Part shown: piece by piece, positions 39,101-50,639 of the stretch
How positions within the stretch are numbered: the stretch's first letter is position 1
Layout: each line of letters opens with the position of its first letter
Source: Paroedura picta
Taxonomy: Eukaryota; Chordata; Lepidosauria; Squamata; Gekkonidae
Direction: 5' to 3'
Assembly: GCF_049243985.1 (NCBI RefSeq)
Contig: NC_135373.1
Location: 93,491,213 to 93,555,212, forward strand
Length of the DNA: 64,000 bases
The notes under the pieces: model-generated
Told to the model about the DNA's origin: nothing
Database searches by the model: none
The model's input: only the letters and a program-made list of their open reading frames with translations
Made by a program: the position numbers and the translations under genes

Positions 39101-42100
39101 ATGGTAACCTTACCATCAGGTTTAGCTGAAGCATGTGAACACAACCCTTCAAAAGCAATATTTAATTCCTAACCTGGTCCTATACAAATAAGCATGTCCA
39201 TCAAAGTGGCAAACTAAGCCAGTTCAGTTTGCACAGCTTAAAATAACAGAAACCGGAAATCTTCTTTCAGTTTCTTTCTTAGTATAATTCAGCCTTTCTC
39301 AACCTTTTTACTGTTGAGAAACTCCTGAAACATTCTTCAGGCTTCGAGAAACCCATAAAGTGACGCAATCGTGCAGAATATGGCTGGGAAGCATAGCTGT
39401 TTACATGCCCATCCAGGGCCCATCCCTTTCCCACTTCCTCCAGGACCAACATTGGCCATTTGAGGGTGGGGGGAGGTCGACATGATCATATATGGGCATA
39501 TCACCTTATAAATGTTTAATTTAAAAAAAATATATATTAAAAATTAATTCCCACCCATTAACTTCCAGGGCCATCAGGAAATACCAGGGTTTCATGAAAC
39601 CCTGTTTGAGAAAGCCTGGTAGAATTGGTCAATTATGGAACCATAGTCAATTTTCTGACAAAATTATTGTTATTTTGAGATTCCCACTGTTTTGTCTTCA
39701 AGAGGAGAAGTTTGTTTTAAACATACATATGAAATTACATACCTGTCTTGTACATTTTACTGAGGTTTTTTAAAACAATGTTTTCACTAGGTCTGGTGGA
39801 TGCACACACCCATCCAGTATGGGCTGGTGACAGGGTCCATGAATTTGCTATGAAGGTAAATTTGTGGGAGAGTAGACTTTAAAATAGTATGATTATACAC
39901 ATGTCCAACTTGCTTTTGACCAATTTAATGTTATGTCTTGTGAGGAGCTATTGATGTTATGCTATTATACACAGTGTGCAATAGCAGAGCTGATGGACAA
40001 TGTCAGGTACCTGGCAACTGGGAATGCAGGAGGAAGAGGCTAGACATCAAATAATTCAGTAAATATTTGTTAGCAATGAAAAAAAGAGAATATAAATTAA
40101 TTCCTAGATATTTAGGCTAGGGATATCTGATGAAGGGAGCACTGACTCCCAAAAACTCATACCCTGAAAATCTTGTTGGTCTCCAAGCTGCCACTGGACT
40201 CAAAGCTATGGATTCACAGTGTGTATAGGAAGTTCCAGAAGGTGAAAAATACTTGAGGCAGGTGAAACTTTACTCTTTCCATCAGTGACGGGATTTGGCA
40301 CTGTGACTGTTGCTGTAGCACTACAGCCAGTTTAAGGAATTTCACAGTCAGAGTAGTTCAGCAGTGGAATCGGCTGCCTAAGGAGGTGGTGAGCAGTCTT
40401 CAAGCAAAGGTTGGCAGTCTCACTGGCAGTCTTCAAGCAAAGGCTGGATACACAAAAGTTCTCTTTTGATATTAACCACAGGTCTAATAGTAACTTGTCA
40501 TGCTGTTACTTGGACATGTCACATTTTTAGGGATGTGCAACCATTGAAGATTTAGCATGTGTCTGTAGTAAAGTCTGTAATGTTTGAATATAGTGTATCA
40601 ATTTATTCCAATGTATGCACATCACAAAAGCAAACTAATAAGGCACAATAAAATCAGAGTCCAGTAGCACCTTTAAGACCAACAAAGATTTAATGATGGT
40701 GTGAGCTTTCGAGTGCAAGCACCCTTCGTCAGACTATGATCTTCTTACATGACAGGAAATATATAGCAAAAATCAGTTCTGTTACATCTGTGTCACAACC
40801 AGATACAGCCAATGATAATCCTTTGTCAAAACAGCCAATCGATCCCCTAGAATTCAATGTACTTTACAAAGAGAAACCAAAGTGTTGCTGGTAGAGAGAT
40901 CAAAGGCTATCACCTCTCCATATGTTGCTTGCTCCATACAGCTGTGAGACATTCCTCCCAGGGAATTGCTGGTCACTTCCCAAGGACAGGGAGTCAAACT
41001 CAAAATTCCATTACAATGCCATATGCAACATATGTTGGTGTTAAAGGTGCTACTGGACTCTGATTTTATTGTGCTACTTCAGACCAACACAGCTACTCAT
41101 TTGAATCCAAAGTAATAAGGCGGAAGTGTTAGCTACATAGAACAAAGCTCATAGTACCCCTTCTTCCCTGAGACATTTGGTATGGGAAATATGTAATTAC
41201 ATGTAGTTGCAGCATAAGGTGATTTTTCCCCCCAGTGATTCATCCTCAACACACTTTTTTGTTTCTAAGTTGGCAGGAGCTTCCTACATGGATATCCATC
41301 AAGCTGGAGGAGGCATACATTTCACAGTGGAGCATACGCGGAAAACCTCTGAAGATGAGCTCCTCAAGAGTTTCAAACAACGGCTGCTCCGCATGCTCAG
41401 AAGTGGCACCACTTTGGTTGAATGTAAAAGTGGATATGGTTTAAACCTAGAAACGGAAATTAAGATGCTCAGAGTGATTGAAAGGGCCAGGAAAGAGTTG
41501 GATATTGGTATATCTTCTACCTACTGTGGAGCTCATTCCATCCCCAAGTAATATAACATTCTTCCTTTTCATTTAAGCATCCTACTCTAACACACTATAT
41601 CTCTGATTTACACATAAGAATTATTAGTGTTGTTGAGTAATTCTTTATTAATTATAAAAAGGACTTGTGGGAAGTTGAGAGGCAAAGTGTCAAATATTTC
41701 TCCATTATGGCTTATGGGTGATTGTTCTTCAAAATCAGCATGCTGATAACTGACAAACCAGGTATTCTAAGAGAGAGTCTCTGTCGTTACTGGTAGTTCA
41801 AGAAACAGATAGTGGTGCTTAAATTTCCCAATTAAATATAATTTAAATCCCGCCGGCTTCCAGTTGCTATCAGATTGATTTTTTTAAAAAAAATCCGTAG
41901 GAGTGAAGGATATGTGAGAACAGAACTTCCTGGGTACGTCTAGGAGAGAGACACAAGTTCTGATTGCAGTATGGTGTATGCTTGCTGTTCTCTTTGCATC
42001 TTTGTCATGTTGGATGCTTCTGTCTTAATCCAACTAAGATATGAAAAGTAGAAAGAAGATCTCAACTAAGTTTTTTTTGTAGAGAAGATAATAACAAATT

Positions 42101-45100
42101 TTCAACTCTGATCCTGCAGGTTTTTATAGGTAGGATCTTTTTGATGCACGCAGAGAACTTAATGGAGAACTGCACTAGTGGAAACAGATCTACAAATTCA
42201 TTGGTTGCGGACTAGTACACTACTTTATATTTTTATTATATATTCTGCTTTTCAAACAGAAAATACTATTGTTGCTCAGAAATGTACCATTAGAGTTATA
42301 AAGTTAGGGCCAAACCTTGTTTAGAAGTCAGGTGCAGGGCACCCGTTCTGAGCAAGCCCACAGTGCAAGGGGATGTGGGTTTAAGCCTTTCCCCCTGCAC
42401 CATTTTTCCAATCTGAAACAGTGCTTCACCATGAACCGAATGTTTTTCACAGTGTTGCAAATAGTGGTGTTGTGGGGCCGTATCAGGTGAGGAAGACAGT
42501 ATCAGGTGAGGAAAGAAGAAATGCCAGGTGCTCTATTTGTGAAATTTAAAGTGGTTTGACTTTGTGTCAAACTAGACGTGGCATTGGGAGATCTGTGAAT
42601 GACTCTTCTATTAGATTTTTAACTGTAATTAGCGACTGAGACATGGGAAAGTGTGTGTGTGTGTGTAATCCATTTGCAAAACCTCAACCTCCACTCCAAA
42701 GCCTGTATGGTACCTATATGGTTTCCCCACAGAGCAAATCTTCAAACTATTGCCCTATTCCAAAAGTATTTATGACTTTAAAAAGCAGACTAGTTTGGCC
42801 ATCAAAGACAAGATACAGACAAGAAGGACAGCTGAGGGAAAAGGTAAGCAGGACACATTTGTAGGAAAGTAGATGGTATAGCTTCTTTCCAATAGCTGCC
42901 GGGTGGCCCTAACTGAGCAGAACATTGGGATATAAATGTTATAAATAAATATGGGAAAAATTATTATTTGTAAATGCCAAAATTATGATACCTAGAGTGA
43001 CAATGTAAAATCCTCAATATGTGATTAATCATGTGGGGTTTGTTTTTGTTTTTGTATAACAGGGACAAAAATGCCCTTGAAACCACTGATGACATTATCA
43101 ACGCCCACCTTCCCAAACTGAAGGAACTTGACCTTAATGGTGAAATACGTGTTGACAATATAGATGTTTTCTGTGAAAAGGGTGTCTTTGATCGCAATTC
43201 TACCCGAAGAATTCTTCAGGCGGGGAAAGAGATAGGGTTACAGATTAACTTCCATGGGGATGAACTCCATCCAATGAAATGTGCAGAGGTATTTTTCTAA
43301 TAAAGCAAAAATAAAAACAGCCAGTTTGCTTTTGAATCTCTCAGGCAGCGCCACAGTCTTTAAATATGAAAACACACTAGGAAATTTGTGCAATCAACTA
43401 CAGAAAAGTAACAAGAAATATGAATGGGAGATAATTAGAAAGCTGGACTTTTGGACCTTTGCTGATGGTTTATCATGTTCTGCTCAAACATTGACTTTGC
43501 TTATCTTTTCCCAGTGAGATAAAATTAAAAAGGGCTTTTGGTGGAAATGGTTATAGCATTGGTGGACAGGCTTCTTTTTTTACTGTTTGTGTGACCTTAA
43601 TATTCAGTAAAAGGAACACAATCTTTTGAAATTATAGTGCAATAGATGTCCTATTGCAGTGTTTTTGGAGATGTGATTTTTATTTATTATTACGCACTTC
43701 TATAACATTTGTATGTATGATATACAGTTCATTCAAGCCAAGGAAGTTCATTTTGTCCATTAAATCTATTGGTTCAATTTTCTTCCTGGTAATTGTCCAT
43801 GTATTATTAAGAAACAAGGGAGGACTGCAAGGAACTCATGGGAAGAGGGGGATTTCTGGAGGCAGCGTGTCACTGCCCTGTTTGCTTGGCTACTGCCTTT
43901 GCTCCTTCTCCCTAGCCTGCCTGCTTCCAACATCACTGCCTGGGTAGTGGAAAGGGAGTAGGGGTGGGAACAGAGATGGCTCCCACTCCTCCCCTTTCTT
44001 GTCTGCCCATCTGCAGTTTCATCACTTCCACAGCGATGGTGGGTAGTTCCTTCACTGCTTGCCTCCTTGCCGCCATTGCAGGGAGAGGGGCCTCCTCTTC
44101 CCTGCCTCTTCCTCCCCTGCATGCCTGCACTTTTACTGCATGGGAGTGACAGTGGCTTCTATTGCACCCACTTGTCTCCTCCTCCTCCCACCCACCTGTA
44201 GCATGAAAGCATGAGTGTTGGGGAGAGCATGACTCCCATTGTTCCTCCCCTGCCCACATGCCTACTGTGGTGGTTAGGATAAAGTTGACCCTGCTTGTGC
44301 AGGCAACTGTTGTTCATTTTGTGATTTATTGTTACCCTTCCTTTCAAAAAGGGGTTTGGTTTTTTTTCCTGCAAATCTGCATGGCTCCATTTTGTAAAAA
44401 TATCTACCTTTGTACACAGTCTAATCCACAGATTTACGTATCCACAGATATGCATAAAATCTTTTTTGATATGGTAAGATAATATGATATTTAAAAGGGG
44501 GAAAAGCTGGTTATGCGTAGCAATATCCTAGCACTTCATATAGATTGTACCAATATAAATTAACAGTTTTAATATCCATACAGCATAAAAACCTTCTTGT
44601 AGTGGCAGCTTCAAAAAATTATAATTATCTCTTCTAAAAAGCAAACTGCAAAGTTCTGGGAAGGAATCATTGTACGGACATTTGATGGAAAGTAGTTGTC
44701 ACATTGCCTTTAAAAATGTTCTTTATGGATAATTTTTCATTGCAGTCTGCCTTGCTATCTCTTTAGCTTGGAGCTGACCTAGGGGCCCAGGCTATAAGTC
44801 ATCTGGAAGAAGTTAGTGATGAAGGCATTACTGCGATGGCCCAAGCAAAGTGTGCGGCTGTCCTGTTACCAACCACAGCCTACATACTGAGGTAGACTCT
44901 AATATGGTTGCATTCCCAGTGTAGTCCTGTTCAGACAACAAACCTGTATTCCATGCATGAAAGAGCAGAATTAGTCTTGCTGGCCTTTCCCATCTTTTCA
45001 TATGCTGCAATTCTGTTGAATCTGTCAATGGAACCTACATATTTATAGAATGCAGGTTTAATGTGTACCATGTATAAATCTAAGGTTCAGTTTATGGAGG

Positions 45101-46013
45101 TAGAACCTAGACAAAAAGCTCAGTTGGGAGCTGTGCCCATAACTCCATAGTATGCATTTCGTGAATGTAAAAGTATTCAAAAAGAAGAACTTTTGGAATG
45201 TGATGCTTATAGAATAATTAGTGTGGTTCTCTGATGTTGCATAACATTGGAAACCAACATTGCCAGGAAGAAGCATAGAACAGAAGGTTTAGAGTAACAT
45301 TCTTCCTACTGTCATGCAATGCTAGTGCAAGTGGCCTGAAAGATACTTAGAAAAAAACATTGTGGGTACAATTGGCATTTCATAGATGAAAAAGTGATTG
45401 TTAAAAATTAAATTATGGTGCCCACAGATCTGTGGTATGGCCATTCTGACACTAGAAAGCAGTGGGCATAGCCTTCCTGAGAGCATGTGGTTTATCATCT
45501 TTTTGGTTCATATCTGCAGGAGAGGGCAGCACTGGCATCATGCAGCAGGGGCCCATCTCCTTTACCACACAGTGCAACCAGACCCTCTCTGTGATTGTGC
45601 AAAGGCTTGTATCGTGTATTAGTTCCCTTTCAACAGAGCAAAGGGACATCTTATAAACCTAGCCTCCATGCAGTCAGGCACCCATGCAGCAAACCATGCA
45701 GATGCAGAAGTATATCTATATTATGGGAGAAATTATTACGGGCAAAATTGCCTTATTCCATTACTTTCTGCAGGATTTAATTGCCACTAACTCTTGCTGG
45801 ATTGTAGCTTGAAACTTTCACTAACTTCTATGTTTTTGATGATTTATATTCTTTTTCAGTGATTGTCTTGCCAGTTGCCCTTGGCAGTGACTTCAAGTCT
45901 AATGCCCATTGTTGTTCAATCATAAAATGTTTCTTTAGTGACTATTTTTAGATACAAACTTATTTTCCAGGATATGCCATCTTCTCAAAACTGGCATACA
46001 GATAAAGCTACAG

Positions 46014-46055
<42 letters not shown>

Positions 46056-48578
46056 AGGTATGTTCTATGTTCTTGAATGGCTATGTTCTTGAATGGCTAT
46101 AATTCCTTTTCTTTTCAGACTAAAACAGCCTCAAGCTAGAAAAATGTTAAAAGAAGGAGTGATTGTTGCTCTTGGTAGTGACTTCAACCCAAATGCTTAC
46201 TGTTGTTCAATGGTAAGCTGTTTTATTAGTGACTATTATTAATACAGGTGGGTGGCTGTGTTGGTCTGAAGCAACAGAACAAAGTTTGAGTCCAGTGGCA
46301 CCTTGTAAGACCCACAAAGTTTAATTCTGGGTATGAACTATTGTACCAGAATTAAACTTCATTGTTCTTAATGTCCAAAACATTGTCCAATCATCACAAC
46401 GGACTCGAACTTTGTTCTATTATTCAATGCAAAATTATTGTTCACATGGCTGAAGTTCTGTGAAATGGGATGCAGAATACTATCCTGCATCCTTGAGAAT
46501 GGACAGTGCTCCAGGGGGATGGCACTGGGTGGTCCCTTGCTTGGGCAGGAATGAGTCAAGCCTGGTGCCACCCTCAGCCACAGCTCAGCCATGGTGGCCT
46601 CATGGGAGGTGGGGCTGCATGCAGGCTGTAGGGCTGGGTTCTGAGTAAAGAAACAAGTTATTGGGCATCTGGTGGGGGCGATAAACAATTAGCAGGGCTG
46701 GTCCCTGAACTAGAGGCATCTCTGCAAACAGGTGATAGGGAAAGGCATCTGGCATAAGGATAGGGCTGGGAGAAACCTTCCAAGGCAATGAGAGCTTTCC
46801 TCCAATCCCTAGGACTTTGAGATTACATGGGTGGAGAAAGAGGAAGCTGATGACAGCCCTGGTGTTCCTGCCTTTTCCTCACAGAGTTCTAGCAGGCCCT
46901 CTTGCAGTAGGAGCAGCTGTGTTGGGAGGGCAAGTGGGATTCAGATAGTCCAAAAATAATTTCTACTGCAGTGATGCTTTCAGGTGGATCAGCAATACTT
47001 GGATTCTACATTTGTTCTCTGTAATGTGTACAGGACTTACTAGGGGAGAGGTGATGTACAGTTAGTGTTATCCATCTGTATGATATCTATATTTTGCTTC
47101 CTGTCTTTTCTTAGCCCATAGTAATGCATCTGGCCTGTGTAAACATGAAGATGTCCATGAAGGAAGTTTTAGCAGCTGCTACCATTAATGCTGCTTATGC
47201 TCTTGGGAAATCTGACACTCATGGCTCCATAGAAATTGGCAAACAAGGAGATCTCCTTATCATTAACTCATCAAGGTAAGAATGTATATTTCTGTTTAAG
47301 GTTTAACCAGTATGTAGACAACTACATAAGTTCTCCCCTCCAGGTTATTTATGTGACTGCACAGAAGAGTGTTCAAGACAGCTCATGATACATACAGTCT
47401 CCTAAAATATAAAGCTACTGTGAATGGCAGCAAATAGAATAAGAGTATGAAGACAGCAATAATAAAAATTAAACAGTACCAAATGAAACTACTCTGTAAC
47501 CACCAATCTTGAATGAACGCAGGCACAACCAGATAAAGGACCTTTCTCCACTTTGACACATCTCACTTCAGTGGCACAGATATCAAGAAAACTGCTTCTG
47601 AATTATGTTTATTTTATTGCATCTCAGACTAGGTGAAACATTTCACTACCTCCATTCTGCAATTTAGAATATTTTCCCTACAGAAGAGAAGAGGGAAACA
47701 GCAATTCCTGTCTGATCTGATGAGAATGGGCTATACCAATGCCACCTTCCCTCCCTTTGCTTTTGTAGCAGCTAGTTATAAGCAAACAAACTGCAAACCC
47801 CTCTACACTGCTTATTTCTCTCTTATTGTCCACCCTATTGTTTTCATAGTGCTGCTAACCCATAAATGGCATATGGCATAAAACGGTCCATATATATAGG
47901 AAGTACAAAAGGAAGACAAAGGCAGTGAGAAACTCTGCATCACCAACTATTGCTGAAGCTATGCCCTTTGGCTAAAGTAAAAGCATACAGAGACACTACA
48001 TGTTCATTGCAAATGGGCTGGGGAGAAATTAAATTCTCCCATGTGTCAGAAGTTCCCTGCCTATAGAAAGCTAGAATCTTAAAGAGGATGAGATAAATGT
48101 TATAAACCAAGACTTAAGAGGAGGAGTTGTGGCTCGCGTGTAAACTCATAACCATGCTGAAGGTCCTAGGTTCAGTTGTGAGCATCTCTAGTTAAAGGAT
48201 CTCCTGTGACACAGATCATGGTGGAAATCTTGCCTGGGGCTCTGATAAGTGGCTGGACAGACAATACTGATCTTGATAAAAGATCTTCATATGCTTGGTA
48301 TGGGACACTTTATCCCTGATATGCTTACTTTTTATGCACAGTTTGTTTTTAACCACATTTCCAATTCCTCTTTTTGATTCTGCATGCTTTTTACTGACCA
48401 TGTGAGTTAGCTCCCATGCTTTGGTTGTGTTCTTTATGTGGATATCAAATTAATACTCTTCATTATTTTTAGGTGGGAGCATTTGATATATCAGTTTGGA
48501 GGCCATCAAGAATTGATTGAATATGTGATTGTGAAAGGAAAAGTTGTCTATAAAAACAGCAACATTCTGGATTACTAG
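35967..48578 (+). CDS. AMDHD1: AMDHD1, imidazolonepropionase, nine coding exons
   Basis: Step 3 of histidine degradation: hydrolyses 4-imidazolone-5-propanoate to N-formimino-L-glutamate, in the cytosol, mainly in liver. Exons: 35967-36103, 36414-36520, 39791-39855, 41270-41547, 43063-43288, 44767-44891, 46119-46212, 47115-47275, 48473-48578. All are GT-AG with consistent phase; 432 residues against 426 in human. Amidohydrolase metal motifs are intact: DAHTHPVW (exon 3), QINFHGDELHP (exon 5) and GSDFNPNAY (exon 7, metal-binding Asp). The substrate-binding loop HQAGGGIHFTV is in exon 4. The start at 35967 matches the human N-terminus; an in-frame ATG at 35916 would add 17 residues. Intron 2 carries three mobile elements. 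Intron 6 carries a dead copy of exon 7. HAL is the tail-to-tail neighbour. Confidence 0.98.
36414..36520 (+). CDS. AMDHD1: AMDHD1 exon 2
   Basis: DGYIKAAGDASAIRSQFSSV and on to IIDCSGKCILP. Long T-rich tract before the acceptor. Confidence 0.97.
36926..37286. mobile_element. hAT element with internal 52-bp repeats and CTCF-like motifs
   Basis: 361 bp with loose terminal inverted repeats (TAGCGGTCCCTAACC and the reverse of GGATTGATGACCCCTG). Perfect 8-bp duplication CCTTAAAC at 36918-36925 and 37287-37294. The interior repeats a unit of about 52 bp. CpG-rich. It lies in AMDHD1 intron 2. Confidence 0.85.
37038..37104 (+). promoter_or_regulatory. Two CTCF-like motifs in tandem
   Basis: CCACCAGGTGGCGCT (37038-37052) fits the CTCF core CCASYAGRKGGCRSY at every position. 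CCAATAGGGGGCGCT (37090-37104) fits at all but one. Both point the same way, 52 bp apart. Binding is inferred from sequence only. Confidence 0.5.
38052..38299 (-). mobile_element. GC-rich non-autonomous hAT element, copy C
   Basis: 248 bp, reverse orientation relative to copies A and B. Perfect 8-bp duplication ATCCAGAT at 38044-38051 and 38300-38307. Lies in AMDHD1 intron 2. Confidence 0.92.
39290..39618. mobile_element. hAT-type element, 329 bp
   Basis: Ends CAGCCTTTCTCAACC and GTTTGAGAAAGCCTG are inverted repeats. Flanks GTATAATT / GTAGAATT differ at one base. Interior AT-rich, non-coding. It lies only 170 bp upstream of AMDHD1 exon 3. Confidence 0.82.
39791..39855 (+). CDS. AMDHD1: AMDHD1 exon 3 (metal-binding HxH)
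   Basis: 65 nt encoding LVDAHTHPVWAGDRVHEFAM and K. Holds the two metal-ligand His of the amidohydrolase family. Confidence 0.97.
40645..41108. mobile_element. Penelope-like element with long inverted arms
   Basis: 464 bp. The left arm opens with ACAATAAAATCAGAGTCCAG and the right arm ends with its inverse, then CAGACCAACACAGCTACTC. Target duplication of 13 bp, AAACTAATAAGGC / AAAGTAATAAGGC (one mismatch). The inverted pair with non-coding middle suits a Penelope-like retroelement; that family name is an inference. Confidence 0.7.
41270..41547 (+). CDS. AMDHD1: AMDHD1 exon 4
   Basis: 278 nt, LAGASYMDIHQAGGGIHFTV through TLVECKSGYGL to CGAHSIP. Substrate-binding region. Confidence 0.97.
43063..43288 (+). 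CDS. AMDHD1: AMDHD1 exon 5
   Basis: 226 nt, DKNALETTDDIINAHLPKLK through NIDVFCEKGVF to LQINFHGDELHPMKCAE, with a metal-ligand His. Confidence 0.97.
44767..44891 (+). CDS. AMDHD1: AMDHD1 exon 6
   Basis: 125 nt, LGADLGAQAISHLEEVSDEG through CAAVLLPTTAYIL, ending AG|gtagac. Confidence 0.97.
45860..45921 (+). pseudogene. AMDHD1: Dead partial duplicate of AMDHD1 exon 7
   Basis: Sits 250 bp upstream of the real exon 7, in intron 6. It reads VIVLPVALGSDFKSNAHCCS against VIVALGSDFNPNAYCCSM in exon 7. An acceptor-like TTCTTTTTCAG stands before it. The first 40 or so bases of the exon are gone and 9 bases are inserted in frame. The donor GTAAG has become ATAAA, so it cannot splice as an exon. Intron sequence on both sides also matches (TTTAGTGACTATT after it), which shows a segmental tandem duplication rather than retrocopying. 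Confidence 0.85.
46016..46052. repeat. (CT)n microsatellite
   Basis: About 18 CT units between the dead exon 7 copy and the real exon 7, near the splice acceptor. Confidence 0.97.
46119..46212 (+). CDS. AMDHD1: AMDHD1 exon 7 (metal-binding Asp)
   Basis: 94 nt, LKQPQARKMLKEGVIVALGS, then DFNPNAYCCSM. Preceded by a perfect 16-bp tandem repeat (GTTCTTGAATGGCTAT twice) near the branch-site region. Confidence 0.97.
46248..46375. mobile_element. Penelope-like element, short copy
   Basis: Begins with GGCTGTGTTGGTCTGAAGCA, then TTTGAGTCCAGTGGCACC and AAGTTTAATTCTGG. It starts only 36 bp past the exon 7 donor. Confidence 0.55.
47115..47275 (+). CDS. AMDHD1: AMDHD1 exon 8
   Basis: 161 nt, PIVMHLACVNMKMSMKEVLA through ATINAAYALGKSDTHGS to GDLLIINSS. 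Confidence 0.97.
48473..48578 (+). CDS. AMDHD1: AMDHD1 exon 9, with stop
   Basis: 106 nt, WEHLIYQFGGHQELIEYVIV through KGKVVYKNSNILDY and TAG. Confidence 0.97.
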
Positions 48579-48967
48579 GGAATACCTCTATGTCTGGTTA
48601 CAGCTAAATGATATTGAGGTCTTTCTGATTATAAAATATTGTGAGGCTCGTATTTGTATTTGACAAATATTCAATACTTACTTGGTTGCCCAGCACTTTA
48701 TTGCCAGTGCTTAGTCTGGATAATTCACCTGTCTTCTTAAATGAAAAGTTAGCCTTCTGACAGAATGTCATTAGCCCATTTGTAGAAAGGGCTGGTAGAA
48801 CTTTGAGAGGACAAACAGAACACTCATCTTATCACAAATCTTGAGGAAAATGTTCACTCTCACCTTCTCCTTTGCCTAGTGAAACCAGCTGCTGGCCCTC
48901 AGAAGCCGCTCTTCTTATTTGTATTCATGAAGGCCATGAGGCCATGCTCTCCTTCTCTCTGCTATCA

Positions 48968-48992
48968 AATAAACTTGTATGTATATAATAAA
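48968..48992 (+). terminator. AMDHD1: AMDHD1 polyadenylation signals
   Basis: Two AATAAA hexamers at 48968-48973 and 48987-48992, about 400 nt after the stop codon. Confidence 0.75.
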
Positions 48993-49084
48993 CTGGCTCT
49001 GATTTTGTATACTGATGTAGGTAAGTGTATGTCTTCTTAGAAAGAAATCAACACTAGCTATATCACAGAGTGTCAAATATTCTT

Positions 49085-49230
49085 AGGGTTGCCAACTCTG
49101 GCTTGGAAAATACCTGGAAATTTGGAGGTAGAACCTGGAGAGGACACAGTTTGGGGAGGGGAGGTACCTCAGCAGCCATTTATTCTGGAGATCACTTGTA
49201 AAAGTCCAGAGATCACTTGTAAAAGAAGGA
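49085..49230. repeat. Partial hAT-like repeat
   Basis: Starts AGGGTTGCCAACTCTGGCTT, the same type of end as the element at 5779, and continues AACCTGGAGAGGACACAG. The right end is not recognisable; a short direct repeat (CAGAGATCACTTGTAAAAG type) lies near 49190-49225. Confidence 0.45.
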
Positions 49231-49257
49231 AGTAGCTAGGCTCTGCCTTGTTAAGAC

Positions 49258-49990
49258 AAGGGTGATAGAAGTAGAGAGGCAACATGACCTCAACAATACC
49301 CAGGATCCACTTTTTTGGAAAGACCTTTTAATCAGGAACATCATTACACAATACCTAAACAAAGTTGTAAACCCCGAGCACAGAAGAAGAGTTGAAGAAG
49401 AGTTGAAGAAGAAAAGTTGGTTCTTATATGCCGCTTTTCTCTACCCAAAGGAGGGGCAAAGTGGATTACAGTCTCCTTCCCTTTCCTCTCCCCGCAACAG
49501 AAGATCCTTCACCCTCCTTCGTTACAATGCCCTACCCTCTGCATATTTGAATAGGAAATCTGATGGGTTCCCAGTCAAGGAAGGCTCTGTATTTGCAATG
49601 AGGGTCAAGTTGAGGCCACATAACATGTCTTATTTGAGTGCAAATTATTTAATCATATTCGCAAGGATGCATTAGTACCGATGCTTATAGAATGCCCTCG
49701 CAGCCTGAGAAAACATCTCCTGCAACTGTTATCATCAGATTCTGACAGTCTTCTAACAAAGTAGCTAGATTTGCTTGGGTAGCTTCTAGAATTAGGAAAC
49801 ATTGGGCTATTAATGTATAGCTGTTCTAAGTATACTGATAGGTATGTAGAATGTTCATAACTATTTATGCTATTTAGGCTAATACCTTTTATGGTGTGTT
49901 TCTTAATCTTGTATTTAGTCTATATATTTGAATTGTTTTACTTCTGTATTGTATTGGTCTATGACTGTGAAATAAATATTGATTGATTGA
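49258..49990 (+). mobile_element. LINE 3' part, same family as 1850-2995, with SINE inside
   Basis: Plus-strand frame around 49500-49560 (FTLLRYNALPSAYLNRK) resembles FTSMRFQTMPTAVLSGRY of the LINE at 1850-2995. The 3' end is GTGAAATAAATATTGATTGA, with an ATTG repeat tail. Interrupted at 49384-49501 by a truncated SINE. Decayed. Confidence 0.6.
49384..49501 (-). mobile_element. Truncated Sauria-type SINE inside a LINE
   Basis: Only the 3' half (AACCAACTTTTCTTCTTC on the minus strand to CTGTTGCGGGGAGAGG). A short CAGAAGA repeat stands on both sides. Confidence 0.75.
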
Positions 49991-50378
49991 GACTACACTG
50001 AGAGAAAATGACTAACTCAGAATCACCCAATAAATTCCCATGACAGAATGAGCCAGAACATTGGTCTCTTGTGATAACTACACCACCCTGGCAGCCTCTC
50101 TATGGGGAAAGTCTGGCTGAGTTACAAAGGTCATTCAAGTGATGTGTTCAATGGCCACTGCTGGGCCAAGCCAAGTCATGTAAGTTATTTGGAGGCTGTT
50201 GCTGTGCTCAGGCAAGTTGTGCAGCATCAGGTCACAGCCACAACCAAACCAGGTGAACAGAACAAATTGCATGGTAGCAAGTTGCTGGTGGTTGCTGCTG
50301 AGCCCAGCCCCAGAGCAGGCATGGGGGAAGCAGGGGTGGACTGGGAAGCCAATGTACCCCTCCTCATGCTGACATTTT

Positions 50379-50623
50379 AGAAGAAGGCGTTGTTTTTTAT
50401 ACCCTACTTTTCTCTACACTAAGGAGTCTCCAAGCAGTTTGCAATCACTTCCCCCCCCCCCCCGCACACAAAATAATCACCTTTTGAATTAGGTATGGTG
50501 AGAGAGTTCTGAAAGAACTGTGACTGGCCCAAGGTCACTTTGCAGGTTTCATGTGGGGCAGTGGGAAATCAAACCCTGTTCGCCAGATTAATCTGCCACT
50601 CATAATCATTACACCATGCTGAC
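50379..50623 (-). mobile_element. tRNA-derived SINE, diverged subfamily
   Basis: Minus copy with the head GTCAGCATGGTGTAATGATT and body GTGACCTTGGGCCAGTCAC. Contains a run of C at 50450-50463. Related to 16205-16525. Confidence 0.75.
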
Positions 50624-50639
50624 TTCTGAGAGAAACCAG

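Noticed and set aside
43766-44260. Open frames of about 100 residues on both strands in AMDHD1 intron 5
   Set aside because: CT/GA-rich low-complexity sequence with no domain and no splice support; likely a decayed repeat.
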